DNA from: Ancylomarina longa
GTDB lineage: Bacteria; Bacteroidota; Bacteroidia; Bacteroidales; Marinifilaceae
NCBI RefSeq assembly: GCF_003996985.1
Contig: NZ_RJJX01000011.1
Coordinates: 59,041 to 123,040 of the forward strand
Reading direction: 5' to 3'
DNA: 64,000 nt
The notes beneath the pieces were generated by a model. It saw nothing but the letters and a program-made list of their open reading frames with translations, was not told the DNA's origin and did not search any database. This document shows positions 36,096 through 43,937 of this stretch, one piece after another (positions within the stretch are counted from its first letter, which is position 1; each line of letters begins with the position of its first letter). The position numbers and the translations under genes were made by a program.

Positions 36096-39000
36096 CTATT
36101 CCGAAAGAATTTGAGCCAGTGTTTCACTGGCTTTTTTTATGCCATCAATATGCTCGAAACTTAATTTTAGGCGATTTTTGGCTTCCTTCATCTTACAAGG
36201 AATTGTTTGGCTTTGTACAAATTGTAGTACCCTGCTAAATTGAGGCGATTGATAGTAGGCCGATTCCTGATCGGAAATAAAATAAAGTACCATCTTGTGG
36301 CTTTTTAAAACCAGTTTCTCAATTCCCAAATCTAAAGCCAACCATCTCAATCGAACCACATTTAGCAAATCGAGACTTGCAAGGGGAAGTTCTCCAAAGC
36401 GATCTTTTATTTGGCTCTCGAATTGCTGTATTTCTCCCTCCTCTTTCATGTTGTCCAATTCGCGGTACAACCTGATCCGCTCCGAAATACTTTCCACATA
36501 AGTATCCGGGAATAAAATTTCCATGTCGGTATCTATCTGGCAATCGTTGATGAATCGGATGGTTTCTTTTTGCGCTTCTTTTTTCTCGTCGGCAAAAACA
36601 TCCTTAAATTCGTTTTCCTTTAATTCATGCATGGCTTCGTTAAGGATACGTTGATAGGTTTCGTAACCAATATCCGTAATAAAACCACTTTGCTCGCCAC
36701 CCAAAAGATTACCCGCACCACGAATATCCAAATCCTGCATGGCAATATTAAAGCCACTTCCCAACTCCGAAAAACTTTCGATAGCCTGTAGTCTTTGGCG
36801 TGCTTCCTGAGTCATCGATTCCATAGGTGGAGTAAGCAGGTAACAGAAAGCTTTTTTATTGGATCGGCCTACACGACCGCGTAACTGATGCAATTCGCTT
36901 AATCCGAAATTCTGACCGTTGTTGATGATGATGGTATTGGCATTTGGAATATCTAAACCCGACTCGATGATGGTGGTTGCTATCAGCACATCGTAATCGC
37001 CACGAATAAATTCCAACATGATCTTTTCCAGCTTTGGTCCGTCCATCTGGCCGTGAGCCACAACGGTAGATACACCGGGCACAATGCGATGTAGCATCTC
37101 CTGAACCTCCTTGATATTTTGTACCCTGTTATGAATAAAGAAAACCTGCCCGTTTCGTTCTACCTCGTAGGTAATGGCTTCGCGAATAATATCTTCGTCG
37201 AAATTGTGAACTTCGGTAGCAATGGGATATCGGTTTGGCGGTGGCGTATTAATGATGGATAAATCGCGCGCACCCATCAGTGAAAACTGCAAAGTTCTTG
37301 GGATAGGGGTTGCTGTTAAGGTAAGGGTATCCACATTCACTTTCATTTGCTTCAGCTTTTCCTTTACCGATACGCCAAACTTTTGCTCTTCATCAATAAT
37401 CAGTAAGCCCAGATCTTTAAACTCAATATCTTTACCAATAATTCGGTGTGTGCCGATAAGAATATCAATCTGCCCGGCTTTCAGATCCTTTAAAATTTCC
37501 TTTTGGTCCTTCGCTTTTCGCATCCGACTGATATAATCTACCCGACAAGGAAAATTGTGCAGTCTGTCGCCAAAGGTTTTGAAATGCTGAAAAGCCAAAA
37601 TGGTAGTAGGAACCAAAATGGCAACCTGTTTGTTATCAGCCACAGCTTTAAAAGCAGCACGAATGGCAATCTCAGTTTTTCCAAATCCCACATCACCGCA
37701 TACCAGACGATCCATAGGGTGGGGCGACTCCATGCCTTCTTTGGTGGCGATGGTGGCTTTCACCTGATCGGGAGTATCCTCGTAAATAAAGGATGCTTCC
37801 AGTTCTCGTTGCAGGTAGGAATCGGGGGTGAACTGAAATCCTCTTTCGGCCTTTCGCTTGGCATATAAGGCAATCAGATCTTTGGCAATATCCTTCACCT
37901 TGCTTTTGGTTTTCTCCTTTAGCTTTTGCCAGGCACCGGTTCCCAGCTTATATATTTTAGGTGCACTGCCGTCTTTCCCCTTGTATTTTGATATTTTATG
38001 CAGGGCTTGCAGACTAACAAATAATATGTCGTTGTCCTTGTACACCAAGCGAATTACTTCCTGGGTTTTGCCATTTACATCAATACTCTGTAATCCTCCA
38101 AAACGACCAATTCCATGATCGGAATGTACGATATAATCGCCCGGATGCAGTCGGTTGATCTCCTTTAAGGTAACTGTTTCTTTAGCCTTATGTACTGTAG
38201 CGGTCTTCAGGTGGAATTTATGGTAGCGATCGAAAATCTGATGATCGGTGAAGCAGGAAATTCTAAGGTCGCGATCCGAAAAGCCTTCGTGCAGGGTGTT
38301 TTTTACATCCTGAAAGTCAATTTCTACGCCTTTATCTTCGAAAATATTACGGATTCTTTCAATCTGCTTGGGATTATCGGAAAGAATATAGTTGGCCTCG
38401 GCTTTTGCATTGTTGTTGAGCAAATGCTGGGCGAGTAAATCAAAATTTTTGTTGAAGGATGGTTGTGGTGCCTGGTTAAAAAGGATTTCCTCCTGTGGTG
38501 GGAAAAAGAATTTCTGACCGAATTCCAGACTGGAGAACTTATCCAGATGGTTGATAAAATCCATTCCTTTAATCAGGTAATCTTTTGTTGCTACGGTATC
38601 TTCACCCAGTTGCAGGTGAGGTACTTTCTCGATTGTATTTTCGTAGATAGACTGAACTCTATCGCTGATGAACTGTACATTCTTACACCAGAAAATAGAA
38701 TTGCCGGGAACAAAGTCGAAGAAATCTATTCGCGAGTTTTTCAACAGATTTTCCTGTATGTTCGGAATCACGTTAACCTGATCGAGCTTTTGAATGGAGA
38801 GTTGATTTTCCACATTAAATAAACGGATGGAATCTACTTCTTCGCCAAAAAAATCGATACGGTGAGGATGCTCATCTGAAAAGGAGAATATATCGATGAT
38901 GCTTCCGCGGATGGAATACTGACCGGGTTCTACAACAAAATCGGAACGTATAAATTCGTAATCAACCAGCACTTCCTCTATAAATTCAGGCGAGAGCTTT

Positions 39001-39458
39001 TCGCCAACCTTTATCTTGAGGGTATTTTCATTTAGTTGGTTTCTGCTGATTACTTTTTCGACAATAGCTTCCGGAAAAGTAATGATGAATCGGGGTTGAT
39101 GACCGGAATTTAAGCGGCTCAATACTTCGGCGCGCAGTATAATGTTAGAGTTTTCGGTTTTCTCGTATTGTACCGATCGTTTGTACGAGGATGGAAAAAA
39201 CAGCACCTCTTCCTCGTCGATCAAACTACACAAATCATTATAAAAATAGGCTGCTTCCTCCTTATCGTTCAGGATAAAAAGTTGCGGGCGATTCTGCGCT
39301 TGCAATGCTGATACCACCAAAGGCAAGGAAGAACCGAGCAATCCTTTCAGATGAATTTGAAATTTCAGTTCTTTCTCGAAGTATTTTTCAATGCTGTATC
39401 GAGCAGGATGCTCCTTAAATAATTGTGTGAGTTGTTTCAGTTCCAATTTCCTGTACAT
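36096..39458 (-). CDS. mfd: Transcription-repair coupling factor
   Basis: Mfd removes RNA polymerase stalled at DNA lesions and recruits UvrA. The 1120-residue protein has a UvrB-like N-terminal module, an RNA-polymerase-interacting CarD-like domain (LHPGDYIVHSDHGIGRFGG), and a RecG-like translocase: Walker A GDVGFGKTEIA, DEEQ in LLIIDEEQKFGV, TLTATPIPRTL, TTIIESGLDIPNANT, QLRGRVGRSNKKAF, and the C-terminal TRCF domain. Length is normal. A -7-like TAAATTTG lies 15 bp upstream of the start. Confidence 0.97.
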   Translation of the reverse strand: MYRKLELKQLTQLFKEHPARYSIEKYFEKELKFQIHLKGLLGSSLPLVVSALQAQNRPQLFILNDKEEAAYFYNDLCSLIDEEEVLFFPSSYKRSVQYEKTENSNIILRAEVLSRLNSGHQPRFIITFPEAIVEKVISRNQLNENTLKIKVGEKLSPEFIEEVLVDYEFIRSDFVVEPGQYSIRGSIIDIFSFSDEHPHRIDFFGEEVDSIRLFNVENQLSIQKLDQVNVIPNIQENLLKNSRIDFFDFVPGNSIFWCKNVQFISDRVQSIYENTIEKVPHLQLGEDTVATKDYLIKGMDFINHLDKFSSLEFGQKFFFPPQEEILFNQAPQPSFNKNFDLLAQHLLNNNAKAEANYILSDNPKQIERIRNIFEDKGVEIDFQDVKNTLHEGFSDRDLRISCFTDHQIFDRYHKFHLKTATVHKAKETVTLKEINRLHPGDYIVHSDHGIGRFGGLQSIDVNGKTQEVIRLVYKDNDILFVSLQALHKISKYKGKDGSAPKIYKLGTGAWQKLKEKTKSKVKDIAKDLIALYAKRKAERGFQFTPDSYLQRELEASFIYEDTPDQVKATIATKEGMESPHPMDRLVCGDVGFGKTEIAIRAAFKAVADNKQVAILVPTTILAFQHFKTFGDRLHNFPCRVDYISRMRKAKDQKEILKDLKAGQIDILIGTHRIIGKDIEFKDLGLLIIDEEQKFGVSVKEKLKQMKVNVDTLTLTATPIPRTLQFSLMGARDLSIINTPPPNRYPIATEVHNFDEDIIREAITYEVERNGQVFFIHNRVQNIKEVQEMLHRIVPGVSTVVAHGQMDGPKLEKIMLEFIRGDYDVLIATTIIESGLDIPNANTIIINNGQNFGLSELHQLRGRVGRSNKKAFCYLLTPPMESMTQEARQRLQAIESFSELGSGFNIAMQDLDIRGAGNLLGGEQSGFITDIGYETYQRILNEAMHELKENEFKDVFADEKKEAQKETIRFINDCQIDTDMEILFPDTYVESISERIRLYRELDNMKEEGEIQQFESQIKDRFGELPLASLDLLNVVRLRWLALDLGIEKLVLKSHKMVLYFISDQESAYYQSPQFSRVLQFVQSQTIPCKMKEAKNRLKLSFEHIDGIKKASETLAQILSE

Positions 39459-39472
39459 TATATATTGAATGG

Positions 39473-39480
39473 CAAATTTA
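39473..39480 (-). promoter_or_regulatory. Candidate -7 element for mfd
   Basis: The reverse strand reads TAAATTTG, matching TAnnTTTG, 15 bp before the mfd start codon. The upstream -33 part is not clear. Confidence 0.35.
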
Positions 39481-39643
39481 GGGAAATCTTGGAAACAGAG
39501 TGCCTAACAAGCTTCAAATTATAAATAGGATGCTGTTGGCTTGTCAAATGGTTACTGCCAACCTATGACTTGTGGCTTATACTATCAAATAACAATAGAC
39601 TTGCAGTAGTTGGGGGTAATTTCTTTCTTATCGTAGTTTTCAG

Positions 39644-39673
39644 ACCTGTCAGGTTTTTTAAAACCTGACAGGT
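39644..39673. repeat. 14-bp perfect inverted repeat (ACCTGTCAGGTTTT)
   Basis: ACCTGTCAGGTTTT (39644-39657) is repeated inverted at 39660-39673 with a 2-nt loop. Each arm is itself nearly palindromic (ACCTGTCAGGT). This motif is of a type scattered between genes in many Bacteroidota. It lies 185 bp upstream of mfd and could act as a hairpin or terminator-like element. Nothing nearby encodes a transposase. Confidence 0.75.
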
Positions 39674-39764
39674 ATAATCAGTGGGGGTGTCTTTAATAGC
39701 TGGTATATTTACATGATTTTGGGCTTTTTATGCTCTGTCTGTTAATTGCGATGGTTCTGTATAA

Positions 39765-39807
39765 CGACTAAAAAGCATGTTTAATCGACTAAAATGCATG
39801 GTTTAAA
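39765..39807 (+). promoter_or_regulatory. Two 21-bp direct repeats, candidate activator site
   Basis: CGACTAAAAAGCATG (from 39765) and CGACTAAAATGCATG (from 39786) are direct repeats with a 21-bp period, two helical turns. They lie about 190 bp before the unknown gene at 39995. Direct repeats at this spacing are typical of dimeric LytTR-type or similar regulators, but none is encoded in the window. Confidence 0.4.
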
Positions 39808-39994
39808 TAATAAATAATAGAATGTTGATGTTTTTATAAATTGGGAATATAAATATTTGTTAAATTTATATCTCAATCATAAAAAGAGGGGGTAGTAAGG
39901 TTTCGTGCAAGATTGATGTTTATGATTTAGTTAAGAATAAGGAATTAATATATTCTCTTCGGAGAGTTTTTGTATAACTAAAATAGACCAAATC

Positions 39995-40660
39995 ATGGCT
40001 AAATTATTAAACGACGGAATGTCATCGCAAGTACACATTAGTAATTCTAACCGACATGTTCGTTTGTGCAAACAAACCAAAGGAACAGAAGTATTGGTGG
40101 ATGCAATGACTCCAAAAATCAGTACTTTAAAAGAAAAATATGCTGCAACATTAGGGCAAAAGGAAAATCGCGATGCTGCCTACGACAGTCTGGTTTTTAA
40201 CGATGCTGTTTTAGACGATCAGATTCGGAGTACTTCGGATATTGCAAAGCAATACGATAGAGAGAATCCTGGACGCCCGGTTCATAAACTTCTTTTTCCT
40301 GATGGTGGCTACACCAGTGTTCTTCGTTCCTCTTATGCTAAAAAAGCCAATACTGCCGAAGAAATTATTGAGCGTATTAAATCATTGGGAGAGGAACATC
40401 CATTGGCAAGTCAAATTATTCATCTAACAGAAAGTATCGCTAAAGTTCGATCCTCTATCACCGCTTTGCAACAAGCAAACACAAATGTACGCACTGCCAT
40501 TGCCAACGAAGAAGTTGCCCAGGCAAACCTACGACAGCAATACGAATTCAATTACCTCGATGCCATAAAGATGTTTGGCAAGACATTCGCCAATCGCCTG
40601 TTTCCACAAACTGTTTCCAAGAAAAAAATTGAGGAAGATGTGACAATTATCGATGCATAA
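39995..40660 (+). CDS. Uncharacterised 221-aa protein
   Basis: I do not recognise this protein. It has no signal peptide or membrane segment, is rich in helices, and contains a central PGRPVHKLLFPDGGYTSVL segment and a probable coiled coil (SLGEEHPLASQIIHLTES, ALQQANTNVRTAIANEE, NLRQQYEFNYLDA). It may be a structural or DNA-associated protein. Its 3' end runs directly into the 42-bp palindrome array, and a degenerate extra repeat copy overlaps its last codons. A short hairpin (CTCT-TCGG-AGAG) lies about 25-40 bp before its start. Confidence 0.65.
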   Translation: MAKLLNDGMSSQVHISNSNRHVRLCKQTKGTEVLVDAMTPKISTLKEKYAATLGQKENRDAAYDSLVFNDAVLDDQIRSTSDIAKQYDRENPGRPVHKLLFPDGGYTSVLRSSYAKKANTAEEIIERIKSLGEEHPLASQIIHLTESIAKVRSSITALQQANTNVRTAIANEEVAQANLRQQYEFNYLDAIKMFGKTFANRLFPQTVSKKKIEEDVTIIDA

Positions 40661-40687
40661 GCACTCCGATAAAGGAAAAGTATGCTG

Positions 40688-40951
40688 TGTAAGATTACAA
40701 AGCATACTTTCCCAAAATAAAACAACTCATGTAAGCTTGCACGGTATATTTTCCAAAAGAAAAATTGCTAATGTAAGCTTACAAGGCGCATTTTTAAGCT
40801 GTTAAATATATATTGTAAGCTTACATGGCATACTTTCATGGAGGAAAATAATAAGTGTAAGCTTACATAGCACGCTTACCCAAAGGAAAACTGCCTTTGT
40901 AGCTTTACAGGCATAGCTTGACAAAAATGAAATGTACTTTGTAAGGTTGCA
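40688..40951. repeat. Seven 12-bp palindromes at exact 42-bp spacing
   Basis: The palindrome TGTAAGCTTACA or a close variant begins at 40688, 40730, 40772, 40814, 40856, 40898 and 40940, exactly every 42 bp. Copies 3, 4 and 5 are perfect. The variants in order are TGTAAGATTACA, TGTAAGCTTGCA, three perfect, TGTAGCTTTACA and TGTAAGGTTGCA. The 30-bp intervals are diverged but related (commonly GGCATACTTT, then A-rich). Degenerate copies flank each end near 40646 and 40981. The whole array fills the gap between an unknown gene and a lipoprotein gene. 42 bp is four helical turns, so all dyads face the same side of the DNA. Confidence 0.95.
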
Positions 40952-41036
40952 AAGATATTTGACTGGAAAAAAAACAGGAATGTATTTCTTGCGGTAGTGG
41001 TGCCAATACATTTTTAGTGTATTAAATATTTTAATA

Positions 41037-41636
41037 ATGAGATACAAATTACTTTTAATTGTTTGTTTCGCATCCTATGTAATGATTGGATGTGAAGATA
41101 AGGACAGAACTAAAATTCCTACAGCATCATTCGATATGTATGAGTTGAGCAAGATTGTTATTCAGTATGATATTCCTGGGGAAGGAGGTGAAATATTAAA
41201 TGTTGATACTTCGGAAATTGTCCCTAAATTATTTTTGCTTCACGATAATCTATATAATGGTGTTTATTACGATCAAATTTTAGAGAACAGCAAACCTGAT
41301 GATGTTTTTTATTTTGAAAATGGATTCGCTGAGAAGTTTCAGCTTTATAATTTTTCTCAGTATGTGTTCTGGGATAGAAAGTTTGAGCTGTGCGATGAAT
41401 ATGCACGTAAAATGAATGGGAAATTTTACCAGTTTCCTATCAGCGAAATACCTGTTGATTTTAAGGATACATTAAAATACTCTGACGTAAGACACACCAT
41501 AGTAACAAAAAAAGTGGATGATTTTATTACGCTTAGTTTACAATCAAAAAATATTGCTACCGATGTTGTTTATAAAATAGATCATATTTATAAAGCGACA
41601 GGTGAAAAGGTTGTTTTGCCTTATTATGGAGAATAA
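41037..41636 (+). CDS. Putative lipoprotein of unknown function
   Basis: The 199-residue protein has a lipoprotein signal ending VMIGC with Cys19 as the lipidated residue, followed by an acidic DKDR segment. The mature part is mixed alpha/beta with many aromatic residues (NLYNGVYYDQIL, LYNFSQYVFWDRKFEL). I do not recognise the family. It starts about 85 bp after the last clear palindrome of the 42-bp array, which could therefore control it. Confidence 0.7.
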   Translation: MRYKLLLIVCFASYVMIGCEDKDRTKIPTASFDMYELSKIVIQYDIPGEGGEILNVDTSEIVPKLFLLHDNLYNGVYYDQILENSKPDDVFYFENGFAEKFQLYNFSQYVFWDRKFELCDEYARKMNGKFYQFPISEIPVDFKDTLKYSDVRHTIVTKKVDDFITLSLQSKNIATDVVYKIDHIYKATGEKVVLPYYGE

Positions 41637-41650
41637 TATTCAGTCTTATC

Positions 41651-42038
41651 TGTGCCGCAAGTCTGCGAGCCCAGATAGTCCGAGTATGCAATGACTGATG
41701 GTGCGAGCGTGTCGCTCGTATCTATTTTCAAAGAAAATAATTTAGATACAACCTACTTGCAAAAAAATGTGAGTGGGTTTTTGTGCCTTATAACTTTCTA
41801 TATTCGAAATATATCATAAATTTGTTAACGATTCACTTAATGCATGTTGATTTGTACTGCCTTTTAGCGCATTGCATTTCGAAAAGTCACCAAAATCTAC
41901 TGCGGCACAGGGTGAGCGCATCACTGGAGATATAGTAATGCTAAAAATTTTGCAGGAGAAAAAGGACAAATTGATGTTCAATTTTTGTAAGGACTGTATT
42001 CACAGAGCACGAGCGAAACGCTCGCGCTAGCCTTTGCT
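41651..42038. repeat. GC-rich hairpin repeats in a gene-free stretch
   Basis: The gene-free interval 41637-42143 contains TGTGCCGCA (41651) and its inverse TGCGGCACA (41901), and two similar hairpins, CGAGCG-TGT-CGCTCG (41704-41718) and CGAGCG-AAA-CGCTCG (42010-42024), followed by CTAGC-CTTT-GCTAG. These are more GC-rich than the surroundings and look like REP-type or miniature-element remnants. A short frame at about 41917-41990 encodes NAKNFAGEKGQIDVQFL before a stop, possibly the end of a lost gene. Confidence 0.6.
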
Positions 42039-42143
42039 AGAACACACTGGGACTATGTCCATTTAATAAATACGAAACGTTTAAATTTGAATAATTATTA
42101 ACCTATACAGGTTGATAATTATTTTATTCATGGTATAACCAAT

Positions 42144-42353
42144 ATGCCACTGTCGAAAAATTATAAACATATGAGAAATTTCATAATCAACCGAATTAAA
42201 AGAGGCGTTGTTTTTGGTGTAATATTTATTGGTGTAAGTATATATTTCTATTTTACTAATGCATTAGATTTGGCTTTAACTTTTTTTGTAATTAGTATTA
42301 CTCTAATTGTTGTGTATTTAATTTATTTTTTTTCAAAGAAAGGATCGATATAA
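42144..42353 (+). CDS. Small membrane protein, two predicted helices
   Basis: The 69-residue frame encodes a basic N-terminus and two hydrophobic segments (GVVFGVIFIGVSIYFYF and LALTFFVISITLIVVYLIYF). The start may instead be Met10 (42171). No family is recognised. It lies beside a decayed gene fragment, so it could be a real small gene or a leftover. Confidence 0.45.
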   Translation: MPLSKNYKHMRNFIINRIKRGVVFGVIFIGVSIYFYFTNALDLALTFFVISITLIVVYLIYFFSKKGSI

Positions 42354-42477
42354 CAAGATAGTTTGTAAATCTTGTGAATATCGATATGCTTGTATGGATT
42401 GCCGTGCATTTGTTGAAGATATAAATGATCCCTATTCAAAACCAATAAAATGTTTTAAAAGCAATGAAAAAATTTAA
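42352..42477 (+). pseudogene. C-terminal remnant of a radical SAM/SPASM peptide maturase
   Basis: Reading the frame that ends with the stop at 42475-42477 gives VCKSCEYRYACMDCRAF, then DPYSKPIKC. The clustered cysteines, YACxDCRAF and the DPYSKPxKC ending are characteristic of the C-terminus of SPASM-domain radical SAM maturases, in particular of grasp-with-spasm RiPP systems of Bacteroidota (recalled from the family, not searched). No start, radical-SAM core or upstream part is present; stops in frame occur at 42304 and 42319. The fragment overlaps the start of the next gene, as an intact operon would. Confidence 0.65.
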
Positions 42478-43639
42478 GTTATTTTCACTATTTTTTCTTT
42501 TAACGGCTATAAGATTATTTTCACAAGTCCCTTTTCCATTTAAGCCTTTGCAAACGAAAGATTATTATGAAGCCTTTTGTTTTCTTAAAAATAACAAAGA
42601 CAAGTATGTTGGGCATAAGTTCGAAAATCAATTCTGGCAAGCCTATGGCACATTGTCAGCTTTCCTTGGTCAATATAAAAAGGCAGATAGATGTTATTAT
42701 TTAAGGGATTCTATTTTTAATAATTTAGGGGACAGTATCGATCATTTAAATATTTCAAAATATGCCATTAGCCAATTAGACCTAAATAAGTTATATCAAA
42801 CTAATAGTGTAATACTTTTAAACGAAGCACATTACAAGTCTGAGGATAGGGCTTTTTTATACAACCAACTACCTTTTCTTAAAGAAAAGGGCTATAAATA
42901 CCTCGCTATTGAAGCTTTAAACAATGGAAAGTGGTTAGATACAGATTTAGAGAAGCGTGGTTACCCAATTTACAATAAAACTGGAGTGTATATAAATGAT
43001 CCGATTTTTGCTCATGTCATTCGCAAAGCTCTAAAATTAGGATATCAATTAATTCCGTATGAATCTTACTCTCAGAAGAGAGAAGAGGAACAAGCAGAAA
43101 ATATAGTGAAAGTGTATAATCCAGCAGAAGGTAAACTTGTTGTATTTGCTGGATATGCTCATATATGTGAAGATTGCAATAAAAAATTAATGGGATCTTT
43201 TTTAAAAGAAAAATTAGGACAAGATGTTCTGTCCATATCTCAAGATATTCCAAATAAATTGAGATTTAGTATGCATGACTCTGTACAGTTTTATTTAGCA
43301 AATTCTGAAAATGAATGTTATGATTATTATCTGACATCTCCCCGAAAAATCGATAATTTAAATATTCCTGGATGGTATGAGTTAATGGATTTTCAATTGC
43401 AACCTTTACATGATTATTATACCAAAACAATCGAAATTCCTTCTCTTGTTCAAGTTTATTATCCTAATGAACAAAATGGAATCCCAGTTTTTCAATATCT
43501 GATAGAGAGTGAAAATGATAAGAATATGTTACTAGCTTTTCCTTCTGAAGGAGAATATAATTTAGTTGTCACTAATAGCAACAATATCGATTCATTAAAA
43601 ATTAACACTACAGTCCGATTAAAATTCAGACGGAGGTAG
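42464..43639 (+). CDS. Exported protein with TraB/ChaN/erythromycin-esterase-like core
   Basis: The 391-residue protein has a signal peptide (FSLFFLLTAIRLFSQ). The middle shows SVILLNEAHYKSEDRAFL (Glu and His close together), GYKYLAIEAL, and VVFAGYAHICEDC. This spacing of a GE/NEAH motif, an IE motif and a late GxxH motif resembles the EreA/ChaN/TraB-Tiki superfamily of metal-dependent hydrolases, although the match is by eye. The C-terminal 100 residues look like a beta domain. Its start overlaps the SPASM-maturase remnant by 14 bp, suggesting it was once part of a peptide-modification operon. Confidence 0.6.
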   Translation: MKKFKLFSLFFLLTAIRLFSQVPFPFKPLQTKDYYEAFCFLKNNKDKYVGHKFENQFWQAYGTLSAFLGQYKKADRCYYLRDSIFNNLGDSIDHLNISKYAISQLDLNKLYQTNSVILLNEAHYKSEDRAFLYNQLPFLKEKGYKYLAIEALNNGKWLDTDLEKRGYPIYNKTGVYINDPIFAHVIRKALKLGYQLIPYESYSQKREEEQAENIVKVYNPAEGKLVVFAGYAHICEDCNKKLMGSFLKEKLGQDVLSISQDIPNKLRFSMHDSVQFYLANSENECYDYYLTSPRKIDNLNIPGWYELMDFQLQPLHDYYTKTIEIPSLVQVYYPNEQNGIPVFQYLIESENDKNMLLAFPSEGEYNLVVTNSNNIDSLKINTTVRLKFRRR

Positions 43640-43696
43640 ATATTGATAATAGTATTCTCATCTACGTGGCTCTCTTTATTATTATAAACTTATTTT

Positions 43697-43752
43697 TACC
43701 ATACCATAGCTCCTAAGGGAGCTAAAAAAAATCCCAGAGGGATGGTATGGTA
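43697..43752. repeat. Nested cruciform repeat with three stems
   Basis: TACCATACCA (43697-43706) and its exact inverse TGGTATGGTA (43743-43752) enclose two inner hairpins: TAGCTCC/GGAGCTA (43707-43724) and ATCCC-AGA-GGGAT (43731-43743). The folded shape is cloverleaf-like. Such elements are typical of short interspersed, transposase-less repeats in Bacteroidota. The following 43753-43862 contains a short open stretch ending with GNDLNGHQGKVYFKNSH and a stop, possibly the end of a lost gene. Confidence 0.75.
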
Positions 43753-43857
43753 GAAATCTATTTCTTGAAAAAGTAATAAGTATCATAGATACGACAGGTA
43801 ATTTAATAGGAAATGATTTAAACGGACATCAGGGAAAAGTTTACTTTAAAAATTCTC

Positions 43858-43904
43858 ACTAAAACCAAAGCCACTCTCAAGTAGAGAATGGCTTTAGTTT
43901 TAGT
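43858..43904. terminator. Terminator-like hairpin downstream of fbp
   Basis: A long imperfect stem pairs ACTAAAAC-AAAGCC-CTC (43858-43878) with GAG-GGCTTT-GTTTTAGT (to 43904), around a short loop. It is about 35 bp past the fbp stop and may end transcription on either strand. Confidence 0.7.
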
Positions 43905-43937
43905 AGTGTATTATAATTTTCTTCTGAAAATTCGGTT

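Noticed and set aside
40688-40951. CRISPR array
   Set aside because: The 12-bp core with 30-bp intervals has CRISPR-like geometry, but the repeat is far too short and fully palindromic, the intervals resemble one another, and there are no cas genes.
40802-41047. 81-aa reverse-strand ORF with CKLT repeats
   Set aside because: It only reflects the 42-bp (14-codon) DNA repeat; it stops inside the array and has no start context or family.
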